A DNA stretch of 64,000 nt from Pseudomonas nunensis (GTDB lineage: Bacteria > Pseudomonadota > Gammaproteobacteria > Pseudomonadales > Pseudomonadaceae). The notes beneath the pieces were generated by a model. The model worked only from the letters and a program-made list of their open reading frames with translations, ran no database searches and had not been told where the DNA came from. Every line of letters begins with the position of its first letter. The stretch's first letter is position 1. A program made the translations under genes and the position numbers. Location: contig NZ_CP101125.1 of the NCBI RefSeq assembly GCF_024296925.1, positions 498,501-562,500 of the forward strand, given 5' to 3'. Shown piece after piece: positions 47,459 through 56,474 of this stretch.

Positions 47459-47488
47459 GCGGATGGCCAAGGCTATCCGCTTTTTTTT
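47459..47488 (+). terminator. Terminator after oprB
   Basis: Stem GCGGATGGCC (47459-47468) and GGCTATCCGC (47471-47480), one G-U pair, two-base loop, followed by eight T. Confidence 0.92.
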
Positions 47489-47510
47489 GTGTAGGGTCTA
47501 TGAGGGACCT

Positions 47511-47648
47511 GTGGCGAGGGGGCTTGCTGTGGCGAGGGGGCTTGCCCCCGTTGGAGTGCGAAGCGCTCCCCTACATTCCTTCCGTCATACCGCACTCGCA
47601 GGTTTTACGACTGCTTCGCAGCCGAACGGGGGCAAGCCCCCTCGCCAC
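47511..47648. repeat. Second-type REPIN with tandem duplication of one arm
   Basis: The arm GTGGCGAGGGGGCTTGCT is present twice in a row (47511-47528, 47529-47546) and once inverted at the end (GCAAGCCCCCTCGCCAC). The centre holds CTGCTTCGCAGCC and GAAGCGCTCCC. It belongs to a different family from the GTGGGAGCGG repeats. Confidence 0.88.
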
Positions 47649-47706
47649 AGTGGTTCACTGGGCACCAAAGTAATGAGTACACCCATGATTTTCAGGACCG
47701 TGGCAC

Positions 47707-48561
47707 ATGCATGAGCATCCGCTACAACGCTTCTTCAAATCCTTGCGCGAACGTCCGGTGTTTGCGTGGGAGCGCTATCAGATGCGCGACGTGCTGGTGA
47801 TCGATCATCCGCTGTGCCAGGCGGTGTTCAGTCGCCAGGGCGCGCAGTTGCTGCACTTTCAGCCTACAGGGCAAAAACCCTGGTTGTGGTGCGCGGCGAA
47901 GTGGCCGCACGTGGGTGCGATTCGTGGCGGGGTGCCGGTGTGCTGGCCGTGGTTCGGCCGTCACCCGAGTGAAAACGCCTGGCCGTCCCATGGCTGGGCG
48001 CGGCTACTGGACTGGAAGTTGCTCGACAGCAGCACTGATGACGATGGCGTGCGCTTGCACTGGCAACTTCAGTTGTGTGACTGGACGGTTGACCTGCACG
48101 CACACCTGGGTGAACGCATGGATTTGCGCCTGAGCACCGAGCATCAAGACAGCCTGCCATGCCAATTGAGCCAGGCGTTGCATGCCTATTGGCGTATTGG
48201 TGACGTGAGTGAGATAGCGCTGTCTGGGCTCGACGGGGCGCAGGGTTACGATCAGCTGAGTCGCCAGGTGTGTCAGCAGGAAGGCGAATTACGGGTTGAT
48301 GGCGGCTGTCAGCGGGTGTTCCAGCATGACGGCGAATTGCAGCTCAAGGACCACGCCTGGCAGCGGGAATTGTGCATCGACACCGGCGATGATGCGGACA
48401 CGGTGGTCTGGCACCCGGGTTCACGACCGTTGCTGGGGGTGAGCTGGAACGAGGTGTTGGAGTTTGTTTGCGTGGAAGCGGCCAGCGGCGGCACCGACAG
48501 CCTGAGCCTGGCGCCGGGGGAGCGGGCGCATTTGAGTTTGCAGGCGCGGGTTGGGGCTTAA
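47707..48561 (+). CDS. D-hexose-6-phosphate mutarotase (YeaD-like)
   Basis: The 284-residue protein is of the galactose-mutarotase-like superfamily, glucose-6-phosphate 1-epimerase group. Characteristic parts are VFSRQGAQLLHFQPTGQKPWLW, AIRGGVPVCWPWFGRH (about residues 75-90) and the C-terminal VWHPGSRPLLGVSWNE. It would speed exchange between anomers of glucose-6-phosphate before Zwf. It lies after oprB, past a terminator, so it has its own transcript or arises by readthrough. Confidence 0.9.
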   Translation: MHEHPLQRFFKSLRERPVFAWERYQMRDVLVIDHPLCQAVFSRQGAQLLHFQPTGQKPWLWCAAKWPHVGAIRGGVPVCWPWFGRHPSENAWPSHGWARLLDWKLLDSSTDDDGVRLHWQLQLCDWTVDLHAHLGERMDLRLSTEHQDSLPCQLSQALHAYWRIGDVSEIALSGLDGAQGYDQLSRQVCQQEGELRVDGGCQRVFQHDGELQLKDHAWQRELCIDTGDDADTVVWHPGSRPLLGVSWNEVLEFVCVEAASGGTDSLSLAPGERAHLSLQARVGA

Positions 48562-48562
48562 C

Positions 48563-48650
48563 GCAAGATCAAAAGATCGCAGCCTCGTTTCACTCGACAG
48601 CTCCTACATGGGATCGCGTATCCCTGTAGGAGCGAGGCTTGCCCGCGAAG
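48563..48650. repeat. Mixed repeat: arm of the 11227 palindrome plus REP arm
   Basis: AAGATCAAAAGATCGCAGCC and CTCGTTTCACTCGACAGCTCC repeat one arm of the 11227-11338 palindrome, followed by GTAGGAGCGAGGCTTGCCCG. It lies between convergent mutarotase and hexR genes. Confidence 0.85.
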
Positions 48651-48679
48651 AGGTCAGATCAGGCAACAAAAATGTTGGA

Positions 48680-49549
48680 CTAATTAAACTCGTCACCCAC
48701 CGGATACCGGCTCGCATTCAAGCTCTCTTTGATCTTGCGCAGGTGCGGCTGGAAATCCACCCCGCGGCGCAAGGTCATGCCCGTTGCCAACACGTCGAGC
48801 ACCGTCAGCTGAATAATCCGCGAGGTCATCGGCATATAGATGTCAGTGTCTTCCGGCAGTGGAATATTCAGGCTCAAGGTACTGGCCTTGGCCAATGGCG
48901 AACCCTCGGCGGTCAAGCCCAACACCGAAGCACCGTTCTCCCGGGCGATGCGCGCCACTTCCACCAGCTCGCGGGTGCGGCCGGTGTAGGAAATGATCAC
49001 GAACAACTCACCGGTATGCGCCACCGAGGCAATCATGCGTTGCATCAGCACATCGGCGTGGGCGGTGACGGCGAGGTTGAAACGGAAGAACTTGTGCTGC
49101 GCGTCCAGCGCCACTGGGGCCGAAGCGCCGAGGCCGAAGAAGTGGATCTGCCGCGCCTGGATCAACAGATCGACGGCGCGGCTGATCAGGTTCGGGTCGA
49201 GGGCCTGGCACGCGCTGTCCAGCGAAGCGATGGCACTGCCGAAGATCTTCTGGGTGTAGGCTTCAGGATTGTCATCGGCCTCGACCGCACGGCTGACATA
49301 CGCCGCGCCACTGGCCAGGCTCTGCGCCAGTTGCAGTTTGAGTTCCGGGTAACCGCTGACGCCGAATGAACGGCAGAAACGGTTGACCGTCGGCTCGCTG
49401 ACCTTGGAGGCCTGGGCGAGGGCGGCGATGCTGAACCGGGTGGCCTGCTGTGGATTGAGCAGGATCACTTCGGCGACTTTGCGTTCGGCCTTGTTCAGGT
49501 CTTCAAGGCGATTCTGGATTTGTTCCAGTAAATTTCGCACGCGGTCCAT
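48680..49549 (-). CDS. hexR: HexR, repressor of glucose catabolism
   Basis: HexR (289 residues) is a MurR/RpiR-type repressor. The N-terminal helix-turn-helix is [20 protein letters not shown] (about residues 36-55); the SIS domain (about 125-255) binds phosphosugar and has [11 protein letters not shown] and [12 protein letters not shown]. In P. putida the effector is 2-keto-3-deoxy-6-phosphogluconate and targets include zwf, edd and gap. It is divergent from zwf, as in other pseudomonads. The start at 49549 follows AAGGAACATCT. Confidence 0.95.
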   Translation of the reverse strand: MDRVRNLLEQIQNRLEDLNKAERKVAEVILLNPQQATRFSIAALAQASKVSEPTVNRFCRSFGVSGYPELKLQLAQSLASGAAYVSRAVEADDNPEAYTQKIFGSAIASLDSACQALDPNLISRAVDLLIQARQIHFFGLGASAPVALDAQHKFFRFNLAVTAHADVLMQRMIASVAHTGELFVIISYTGRTRELVEVARIARENGASVLGLTAEGSPLAKASTLSLNIPLPEDTDIYMPMTSRIIQLTVLDVLATGMTLRRGVDFQPHLRKIKESLNASRYPVGDEFN

Positions 49550-49682
49550 AGATGTTCCTTAAGTCAGCAGCGCAAACAAGCAGTCTGCTATGCAAAAAGG
49601 GCCTTTGATGCGGCCCGTAACGGTGGCCTATCCTACTGATGGCTCCGACCGACCACCACTCGGAATCTGTATTTTGCGAAAA

Positions 49683-49701
49683 TGTTGTGGTTATTACTAC
49701 A
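49683..49701. promoter_or_regulatory. Possible HexR operator before zwf
   Basis: TGTTGT-GGTTATT-ACTACA is a near-dyad that fits TTGT-N7-ACAA with one mismatch (ACTA). It lies 66-84 bases ahead of the zwf start. Confidence 0.5.
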
Positions 49702-49766
49702 TTTTCCCTTGAGTGATGCCTTGAAAAAAGGTATTTGTAGCTTAACTTGATAAAAGAACAAACATC

Positions 49767-51236
49767 ATGCCTTCGATTACGGTTGAACCGTGCACCTTTG
49801 CCTTGTTCGGCGCCCTCGGCGACCTGGCCTTGCGCAAACTGTTTCCTGCCCTCTATCAACTGGACGGCGCCGGCCTGTTGCACGAGGACACGCGCATTAT
49901 CGCGCTGGCCCGTGAACCCGGCAGCGAGCAGCAACACTTGGCGTTCATCGCCTCGGAAATGCGCCGCTACGTCGATGCCAAAGAGCTGGACGAAGCTGTA
50001 GTCGAACGCTTCCTCGCTCGTTTGAGCTACCTGCACGTCGACTTCCTCAAATCTGAAGACTACGTCGCCCTGGCCGAACAGGCCGGCAGCGCGCAGCGCG
50101 TGATTGCCTACTTCGCCACGCCGGCAGCCGTTTACGGCGCGATCTGCGAGAACCTGTCGAAGGTTGGCCTGAGCGAGAAAACCCGCGTGGTGCTGGAAAA
50201 ACCCATCGGTTCGGACCTGGAATCCTCGCGTACCGTCAACGACGCCGTGGCGGCGTTCTTCCCGGAGAACCGCACCTACCGCATCGACCACTACCTGGGC
50301 AAAGAAACCGTCCAGAACCTGATCGCCCTGCGTTTCGCCAACAGCCTGTTCGAAACCCAGTGGAACCAGAATTACATTTCCCACGTGGAAATCACCGTGG
50401 CCGAGAAGGTCGGGATCGAAGGCCGTTGGGGTTACTTCGACAAGGCTGGCCAGCTGCGGGACATGATCCAGAATCACCTGCTGCAACTGCTCTGCCTGAT
50501 CGCCATGGACCCGCCGGCCGACCTGTCCGCCGACAGCATCCGTGACGAGAAAGTCAAAGTGCTCAAGGCCCTGGCGCCGATCAGCCCGGAAGGCCTGACC
50601 ACTCAGGTGGTTCGCGGCCAGTACATCGCCGGTTACAGCGAAGGCAAACCGGTGCCGGGTTATCTGGAAGAACCGAATTCCAACACCCAGAGCGACACTG
50701 AAACCTTCGTCGCCCTGCGTGCCGATATCCGCAACTGGCGTTGGGCTGGCGTGCCGTTTTACCTGCGCACCGGCAAGCGCATGCCGCAGAAGCTGTCGCA
50801 GATCGTCATCCACTTCAAGGAGCCGTCGCACTACATCTTCGCCCCCGAGCAGCGCCTGCAAATCAGCAACAAGCTGATTATCCGCCTGCAACCGGACGAA
50901 GGCATCTCCTTGCGCGTGATGACCAAAGAACAAGGCCTGGACAAGGGCATGCAGCTGCGTAGCGGTCCGTTGCAGCTGAATTTTTCCGACACTTATCGCA
51001 GCGCACGGATCCCCGATGCCTACGAGCGGTTGTTGCTGGAAGTAATGCGGGGCAATCAGAACCTGTTTGTCCGTAAAGATGAAATCGAAGCCGCGTGGAA
51101 GTGGTGTGACCAGTTGATCGCCGGATGGAAAAAATCCGGTGATGCGCCCAAGCCGTACGCGGCCGGGTCCTGGGGACCGATGAGCTCCATTGCACTGATC
51201 ACGCGGGACGGGAGGTCGTGGTATGGCGATATCTGA
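49767..51236 (+). CDS. zwf: Zwf, glucose-6-phosphate 1-dehydrogenase
   Basis: Zwf (489 residues) oxidises glucose-6-phosphate to 6-phosphogluconolactone. The nucleotide-binding start [20 protein letters not shown] is at about residues 9-28, and the active-site signature RIDHYLGKE near residue 172 is intact. The ATG at 49767 ([10 protein letters not shown]) lacks a strong ribosome site. It overlaps pgl by 14 bases; zwf-pgl-eda are one operon controlled by HexR. Confidence 0.97.
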   Translation: MPSITVEPCTFALFGALGDLALRKLFPALYQLDGAGLLHEDTRIIALAREPGSEQQHLAFIASEMRRYVDAKELDEAVVERFLARLSYLHVDFLKSEDYVALAEQAGSAQRVIAYFATPAAVYGAICENLSKVGLSEKTRVVLEKPIGSDLESSRTVNDAVAAFFPENRTYRIDHYLGKETVQNLIALRFANSLFETQWNQNYISHVEITVAEKVGIEGRWGYFDKAGQLRDMIQNHLLQLLCLIAMDPPADLSADSIRDEKVKVLKALAPISPEGLTTQVVRGQYIAGYSEGKPVPGYLEEPNSNTQSDTETFVALRADIRNWRWAGVPFYLRTGKRMPQKLSQIVIHFKEPSHYIFAPEQRLQISNKLIIRLQPDEGISLRVMTKEQGLDKGMQLRSGPLQLNFSDTYRSARIPDAYERLLLEVMRGNQNLFVRKDEIEAAWKWCDQLIAGWKKSGDAPKPYAAGSWGPMSSIALITRDGRSWYGDI

Positions 51237-51936
51237 TTTGAAACTGCCTCAGGGCGTCAGCGCCCATGAGTTCAAGAGCCCGGTGCTGTTGGCTGAAGGC
51301 CTGGCGCTGAATGTGGCCAAGCAACTGAGCGAGGCCATCGACGCACGCGGCACGGCGACCCTGGTGGTTTCCGGTGGCCGCAGCCCGGTGGCGTTCTTTC
51401 AGCACCTGGCCAAGCAGACGCTGGACTGGTCCAAGGTCGTCGTGACCCTGGCCGACGAGCGCTGGGTGCCGGTGGAACACGCCGACAGCAATGCCGGTCT
51501 TCTCAAGCGTTATCTGCTGCAAGGCCCGGCGGCCAAGGCCAAGTTTTTGAGCCTTTACAGCGCCACCGCCAACCTTGAGCTGGCGGCCGAGCAGGCTGAC
51601 CGCTTGCTGGCAGAGTTGCCGGCGATCGACGTGCTGATTCTGGGCATGGGCGACGACGGGCATACCGCCTCGCTGTTCCCGAACAGCCCGAACCTGGCCG
51701 ATGCATTGAAAGTCGATGGCACACGCCGTTGTTACCCGATGCTGGCGCCGACCGTGCCGCATCAGCGCTTGACCATGAGCCGCGCGCTGCTGGCTTCGGC
51801 CACGAACACCGTTCTATCGATTTCCGGTCAGTCCAAGCTGACTACTTTGAGTGCCGCATTGGCCGGTGACGATGTCGCCGCCATGCCGATTCGCGCGTTT
51901 CTGCAACCTACGTTAGAGATTTACTGGTGCCCATGA
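51223..51936 (+). CDS. pgl: Pgl, 6-phosphogluconolactonase
   Basis: Pgl (237 residues) hydrolyses 6-phosphogluconolactone. It is the DevB/SOL type, with [14 protein letters not shown] (about residues 47-60), [10 protein letters not shown], and the catalytic [14 protein letters not shown] near residue 145. The ATG lies within the end of zwf; AGGTCGTGGT precedes it. Its end lies 17 bases before the eda ATG at 51954. Confidence 0.96.
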   Translation: MAISDLKLPQGVSAHEFKSPVLLAEGLALNVAKQLSEAIDARGTATLVVSGGRSPVAFFQHLAKQTLDWSKVVVTLADERWVPVEHADSNAGLLKRYLLQGPAAKAKFLSLYSATANLELAAEQADRLLAELPAIDVLILGMGDDGHTASLFPNSPNLADALKVDGTRRCYPMLAPTVPHQRLTMSRALLASATNTVLSISGQSKLTTLSAALAGDDVAAMPIRAFLQPTLEIYWCP

Positions 51937-51953
51937 GCCAAGGATCAGCCGCT

Positions 51954-52619
51954 ATGACAAACACATCCCCGACCGTTTCCATGGCGGACAAAGTTGCCCT
52001 GATCGACAGCCTCTGCGCTAAGGCGCGGATTTTGCCGGTGATCACCATCGCTCGCGAACAGGACGTTCTGCCACTGGCCGACGCCCTGGCCGCCGGTGGC
52101 CTGACCGCCCTGGAAGTGACCCTGCGTTCGCAGTTCGGCCTCAAAGCCATCCAGATCCTGCGCGAGCAGCGTCCGGAACTGGTGACCGGTGCCGGCACTG
52201 TGCTTGATCGCAGCATGCTCGCCGCCGCCGAAAGGGCCGGTTCGCAATTCATCGTCACCCCGGGCATTACCCGTGACTTGCTCGAAGCCAGTGTCGACAG
52301 CCCGATCCCGCTGTTGCCCGGCATCAGCAACGCCTCCGGCATCATGGAAGGCTATGGCCTGGGTTATCGCCGCTTCAAGCTGTTCCCGGCGGAAGTCAGC
52401 GGCGGCGTCGCGGCTATCAAGGCACTTGGCGGTCCATTCGGCGAAGTTAAATTCTGCCCGACTGGCGGCGTCAGCCCGGCCAATATCAAGAGCTACATGG
52501 CGTTGAAAAACGTGATGTGCGTGGGCGGTAGCTGGATGCTTGATCCGGAGTGGATCAAGAATGGCGACTGGGCCCGCATTCAGGAATGCACCGCCGAGGC
52601 ATTGGCGCTGCTGGACTGA
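51954..52619 (+). CDS. eda: Eda, KDPG aldolase
   Basis: Eda (222 residues) splits 2-keto-3-deoxy-6-phosphogluconate to pyruvate and glyceraldehyde-3-phosphate. The Schiff-base lysine is in RRFKLFPAE (about residue 143), and ILPVITIARE carries the active-site Glu near residue 35. The ATG at 51954 has an AAGGA site at nine bases, which is better than an ATG at 51933 that would overlap pgl; 51933 lies in frame and adds seven residues. A terminator follows. Confidence 0.95.
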   Translation: MTNTSPTVSMADKVALIDSLCAKARILPVITIAREQDVLPLADALAAGGLTALEVTLRSQFGLKAIQILREQRPELVTGAGTVLDRSMLAAAERAGSQFIVTPGITRDLLEASVDSPIPLLPGISNASGIMEGYGLGYRRFKLFPAEVSGGVAAIKALGGPFGEVKFCPTGGVSPANIKSYMALKNVMCVGGSWMLDPEWIKNGDWARIQECTAEALALLD

Positions 52620-52672
52620 TGCAGTTGGATTGATAGTTTTACCTGACACTTCGTTGTGTGTTCTACGGCTTT

Positions 52673-52705
52673 ACGGTGCGCTTGGTCGGTGCACCGTTTT
52701 TTTTT
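52673..52705 (+). terminator. Terminator of zwf-pgl-eda
   Basis: Stem ACGGTGC (52673-52679) and GCACCGT (52691-52697) with an 11-base loop, followed by a run of nine T. Confidence 0.88.
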
Positions 52706-52738
52706 GCCTCAAAAAAATCCCGCGCAACACATGCCCCT

Positions 52739-52829
52739 GTAGGAGCGAGGCTTGCCCGCGAAGACGTCATCACATCCACCGCAAAGGTTGAATGTCAGAC
52801 CGCTTTCGCGAGCAAGCTTCGCTCCTACA
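52739..52829. repeat. REPIN (GTAGGAGCGAGGCTTGC type)
   Basis: Arms GTAGGAGCGAGGCTTGCCCG and the inverted GCGAGCAAGCTTCGCTCCTAC. The sequence is between the two other families, sharing the CTTGCTCGCGAA end. Confidence 0.88.
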
Positions 52830-52913
52830 GAAAACATTCCCCGATACATAGTTACCGCATCCCGCCCGGCATCTCTCTCTATCCTTGAATCATCTTATGG
52901 AAGAGAGAACCTC

Positions 52914-53636
52914 ATGGATGACACCTCTGCTACTCCCCGCGAAACCGTCTGCCTGCTCTCCCCGGAGCAGATTGCCGGTCCCTATTTCCGCAATCCGAAA
53001 CTCATCAGAAAAAACATCAGCGAAGGCCAGGACGGCATTCCCCTGGTGTTGCGCCTGGCGATTGTCGATGCCATGACCGGCGAGCCGGTGAGCGGCGCGC
53101 TGGTGGATATCTGGCATTGCAACGCCCGGGGTTCGTACTCGGGCTGGAGCCGGATCAATCCGGACCTTGAAGTCGATGCCGGTGACATCGGCGCGATTGC
53201 GCGCACCGACGACGACACTTACCTGCGCGGCGGGCAATTCAGTGACAACAAGGGCATGGTGCGGTTTACCACGATCTATCCGGGCTTCTATGCCGGTCGC
53301 GCACTGCACATTCACGTGGCGGTGCGCATCACCGGCGGCAACAACTATCTGGAAGAGCGGCATGTCGCCTGGGTCGGTCAGCTGTACTTTCCCGAAGTGG
53401 CCTCCAGATCGGTGCTGAGCGCCAGGGAGTACAAGGGCCGGAGCGTGTCGCCGCTGAGCAACGATCAGGATCATTACTACGGGAACATGGGCGGTGACGC
53501 CTCGACCCTGATCGTTCACAGCATCGGTCGAGACACCACGGAGGACGGCTTCTTCGGGCACATGACCATCGGCATCGACACCTTTGCGGTGTCGACCCAG
53601 ATCAAGCCCGAGGACTTCGACAAGTACACGGTGTGA
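52914..53636 (+). CDS. Intradiol ring-cleavage dioxygenase-like protein
   Basis: The 240-residue protein resembles the protocatechuate 3,4-dioxygenase fold. The candidate iron ligands are Tyr in VDIWHCNARGSYSGW, Tyr in TTIYPGFYAGRALHIH and the two His of that HIH. Similar single-domain proteins are common in pseudomonads and their substrates are mostly unknown. No signal peptide is seen. It is convergent with the class V aminotransferase gene, with 9 bases between their stops, so they need not be functionally linked. The ATG follows GGAAGAGAG. Confidence 0.78.
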   Translation: MDDTSATPRETVCLLSPEQIAGPYFRNPKLIRKNISEGQDGIPLVLRLAIVDAMTGEPVSGALVDIWHCNARGSYSGWSRINPDLEVDAGDIGAIARTDDDTYLRGGQFSDNKGMVRFTTIYPGFYAGRALHIHVAVRITGGNNYLEERHVAWVGQLYFPEVASRSVLSAREYKGRSVSPLSNDQDHYYGNMGGDASTLIVHSIGRDTTEDGFFGHMTIGIDTFAVSTQIKPEDFDKYTV

Positions 53637-53645
53637 ACGCTGCTA

Positions 53646-54827
53646 TCAGCGCAGCTCGGTCAGCGCCTGGGTCAGCAGGTCCATGTCGGCGGCGGTGGTG
53701 GTCAGCCCCGGTGTGATGCGGATGCACGGCCCGAACGCCGCACCGCTGCGGGCCACGGTGAACAGGTTGTAGTCGTTGAGCAGCCGCTCGACCATCACTT
53801 GCTGATCAGCGTGGCGGGTAAAGCGCATCGAGGTGATGCCGCAGTACAGTCGGGGATCGTCCGGGGTCATGACTTCGATGCCCGGCAAGTCGCGCACGGC
53901 GTTGACCCAGCGGTTACGCAGGTAATCGAGCCGTGCGCCCTTGGCGGCAGAACCGCCCATGGCCAGATGCTCCTCGAACACCAGTGGCAGGGTCATCAGC
54001 GCTGGAATGTTCGGCGTGCTGTAGGGCGTGCGGGATCGAATGTCATTGATCGGGAAATGCATCTCGCCCATGTCCGGGTCGATATCCGTCAGGCGTTGCG
54101 GCGCGATGTAAATGAACCCCAGGGTCAGCGGTGCGCCGATCCATTTGTGCAGGTTGTACCCGGCAAAGGCGATGCCCAGGGTTTCCAGATCGAAGTCGAT
54201 CTGGCCCAGGGCATGGGCACCGTCGAGGATCACATCGACCCCGTGTTCCTTGGCGAGTGCCGCAATTGCCTGCACCGGCATCACCAGGCCGGAGCGGTGG
54301 GTGACGTGGGTCAGGGCCATCAGCTTGAGCCGTGGATAACGCACGAAGGCTTCGCGGTAGCTGGCCAGCAAGCTTTCGAAGGTGGCCGGGTGCTGGTGAT
54401 CGATTTCGATCACTTCCACGCCGCGATGGCGAGCCAGCCAACGCATGGCGCCCTTGACCGTGTCGTATTCCAGATCGCACAGCAGCACCTGATCGCCGGG
54501 CTGCAAACGGTTGTAGTTGCGGATCAGCGACTGCAGGCCGTCCGAGGCGTTGCGGGTGAGGGCGACGGAGTGCGCGCGCACGCCAATCATCTCAGCGAGT
54601 TGCGCACGAATATCCAGGCTTTCGATCTGTTCAAAGCGTTGGCGCACATGCACCGAGTTGCTGCGGTTAATCAGCTCGATATTGCGCTGGTATTCCTCGA
54701 CCACCGTGCGCGACATGCGCCCGAAGTAACCGTTCTCCAGATTGATGGGGCCAGGTTCGACAGAGTAACGATCGGCAAAGGTCTGCCAGAAAGCTTCATC
54801 ACGGGCGCGGCGGGTGTTTTCGGGCAT
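53646..54827 (-). CDS. Class V aminotransferase (isopenicillin-N-epimerase-like)
   Basis: The 393-residue PLP enzyme has the class V fold. The PLP lysine is in FAGYNLHKWIGAPLTLGFIY (about residue 224), and DGAHALGQIDFDLE supplies the ring-stacking Asp and His. TRNASDGLQSLI near residue 90 is also typical. Class V members vary widely (epimerases, lyases, desulfurases), so no reaction is assigned. It is followed after 16 bases by DUF3820 gene's stop on the same strand upstream side; the two could be one transcript. Confidence 0.82.
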   Translation of the reverse strand: MPENTRRARDEAFWQTFADRYSVEPGPINLENGYFGRMSRTVVEEYQRNIELINRSNSVHVRQRFEQIESLDIRAQLAEMIGVRAHSVALTRNASDGLQSLIRNYNRLQPGDQVLLCDLEYDTVKGAMRWLARHRGVEVIEIDHQHPATFESLLASYREAFVRYPRLKLMALTHVTHRSGLVMPVQAIAALAKEHGVDVILDGAHALGQIDFDLETLGIAFAGYNLHKWIGAPLTLGFIYIAPQRLTDIDPDMGEMHFPINDIRSRTPYSTPNIPALMTLPLVFEEHLAMGGSAAKGARLDYLRNRWVNAVRDLPGIEVMTPDDPRLYCGITSMRFTRHADQQVMVERLLNDYNLFTVARSGAAFGPCIRITPGLTTTAADMDLLTQALTELR

Positions 54828-54843
54828 GGGCTACTCAATCAGT

Positions 54844-55083
54844 TCAGTGGCGGGGCGCAGGCTTGCCATGTTTGGCGCGTAGTGGTTCGAGCAGTTCGGA
54901 CAAACCGTTGTGGTCGATTTCCTGCATCAGTGCAAGCAAACCGCCCAGTTCACCGTGGGGGAAACCTTCGCGGGCGAACCAGTTCAGGTACTGGCCGGGG
55001 AGGTCGGCGATAATGCGTCCCTTGTATTTGCCAAAGGGCATTTCGCGGGTAATCAGCAGTTCGAGCTTTTCAGGATTCATCAA
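54844..55083 (-). CDS. DUF3820 family small protein
   Basis: The 79-residue protein contains the DUF3820 motif MPFGKYKGRIIADLPGQYLNW (about residues 15-35) and ends in a Lys/Pro/Arg-rich tail. The family is linked in name to a quorum-sensing-regulated P. aeruginosa factor but has no proven activity. ATG codons at 55083 and 55080 are both possible. It precedes the class V aminotransferase gene by 16 bases on the same strand. Confidence 0.75.
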   Translation of the reverse strand: MMNPEKLELLITREMPFGKYKGRIIADLPGQYLNWFAREGFPHGELGGLLALMQEIDHNGLSELLEPLRAKHGKPAPRH

Positions 55084-55283
55084 TCAGTCGTCTTGATTCA
55101 AACAGCCTCGAAAATACAGGCATTCTGCATGCAGGCCAAATGACAGATCATGCAAATAAAGCGGATACAGATATTGGCTGTAAAACTAAACTATTGAAAA
55201 ATAAGGAATAAATTCTCAATTCAAAGCTGGCATGCAGGCTGCAATAGTTATTGCATCTCTCATCAACCCGCGAGGAATTGAAA

Positions 55284-55751
55284 ATGACCGACGTGAATAA
55301 AGAAGCCATCTCTGTACTCAACGACCTGATCGAAACCAGTAAAGACGGTCAGGAAGGGTTCAAGACTTGCGCTGAAGACATCAAGCATCCAGAACTGAAA
55401 ACCCTGTTCGTTACTCGTTCTGCCGATTGCGCCACCGCCGCTGCTGAACTGCAGTCTGCTGTACGTTCGCTGGGCGGGGATCCGGAAACTTCCACCAGCG
55501 TCAGCGGTGACCTGCACCGTCGCTGGGTTGACGTGAAAGCGATGTTCACCGGCAAAGATGAAGAAGCCGTGCTGAACGAAGCCGAACGCGGTGAAGACCA
55601 CGCGCTGAAAGCCTACAAGGAAGCGCTGGAAAAAATCACCAAGCACAACCTGGTGGGCATTCGTGACCTGGTTGAACGTCAGTACCACGGCGTGCAACGC
55701 AACCACGACCAAGTGAAAGCCCTGCGTAACCAGGCGCGTGCTCGTTCTTAA
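55284..55751 (+). CDS. PA2169/DUF2383 four-helix-bundle protein
   Basis: The 155-residue protein begins MTDVNKEAISVLNDLIETSK and matches the PA2169-type (DUF2383) ferritin-like helical bundle. Conserved residues include GFKTCAEDI, RSLGGDP, and EAERGEDHALKAY, in which acidic and His residues could bind metal, though this is not shown. Such genes often respond to stress. A GAGGAA site lies upstream; the frame is open back to 55251 but the ATG at 55284 is better placed. A terminator follows it closely. Confidence 0.85.
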   Translation: MTDVNKEAISVLNDLIETSKDGQEGFKTCAEDIKHPELKTLFVTRSADCATAAAELQSAVRSLGGDPETSTSVSGDLHRRWVDVKAMFTGKDEEAVLNEAERGEDHALKAYKEALEKITKHNLVGIRDLVERQYHGVQRNHDQVKALRNQARARS

Positions 55752-55773
55752 GCAGTCGTCGCTGTAACAAAAA

Positions 55774-55798
55774 ACGCCAGCTAGTCTGGCGTTTTTTT
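55774..55798 (+). terminator. Terminator after the PA2169-family gene
   Basis: ACGCCAG (55774-55780), CTAGT loop, CTGGCGT (55786-55792), then seven T. Confidence 0.92.
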
Positions 55799-55841
55799 GT
55801 GCCCGGAATTCAGCGCCAGGCAAAAGTTCGAGGTGAGGCCA

Positions 55842-55934
55842 TTCGCGAGCAAGCCCGCTCCCACATTAGATCGTCAGCGGGCACAGAGTTAGTGTTCACG
55901 CAGATCCATTGTGGGAGCGGGCTTGCTCGCGAAT
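55842..55934. repeat. REP pair, outward orientation
   Basis: CGAGCAAGCCCGCTCCCAC first, GTGGGAGCGGGCTTGCTCG second, separated by about 50 bases, between convergent genes. Confidence 0.9.
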
Positions 55935-55949
55935 CGCTCCGAAAGAGTT

Positions 55950-56420
55950 TCAGCCGATGCTGATCGCCGGCAACACAGGCAAGGTCACGGTCTGCTGCTT
56001 ACGCGGCGCCAGAATCTCCGCCTCGCCATCCACCACCAATTCATCACGCTGGTTGAACACGCGAGTGGCAATCCGCACGCGAAACTTCGGCAGTTTCTCG
56101 AGAATTTCCAGACGCACGGTCAAGGTGTCGCCGATTTTCACCGGTTTCTGGAAGCTCATCTGCTGACCGATATAGATAGTGCCCGGCCCAGGCAACTCGC
56201 AGGCCACCGCAGCACTGATCAGCGCGCCGCTGAACATACCGTGGGCGATGCGCTCCTTGAACATGGTGCCAGCGGCGAATTCTGCGTCCAGGTGCACCGG
56301 GTTGTGGTCGCCGGACATCGCGGCGAACAGCTGAATATCACGCTCTTCTACGGTCTTGCTGTAGCTGGCGGTCTGACCGACTTCAAGGGCTTCGTAAGGG
56401 GTGTTGGTAACCTGGGTCAT
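55950..56420 (-). CDS. phaJ4: MaoC-type (R)-specific enoyl-CoA hydratase
   Basis: The 156-residue hotdog-fold protein has the hydratase motif SGDHNPVHLD (about residues 36-45) with the catalytic Asp and His. It would convert trans-2-enoyl-CoA into (R)-3-hydroxyacyl-CoA, a supply route from beta-oxidation to polyhydroxyalkanoates. The order hydratase-lipase-fadD2-fadD1 is that of PA3302-PA3299, where PA3302 is PhaJ4. The ATG at 56420 gives MTQVTNTPYEALEVGQ. It is downstream of nothing on its strand but the lipase gene. Confidence 0.85.
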   Translation of the reverse strand: MTQVTNTPYEALEVGQTASYSKTVEERDIQLFAAMSGDHNPVHLDAEFAAGTMFKERIAHGMFSGALISAAVACELPGPGTIYIGQQMSFQKPVKIGDTLTVRLEILEKLPKFRVRIATRVFNQRDELVVDGEAEILAPRKQQTVTLPVLPAISIG

Positions 56421-56474
56421 CTGTCTCAATTCCTGTGACGAATTAAAAATCCACAAAAAAAACTATTCGAAAAA

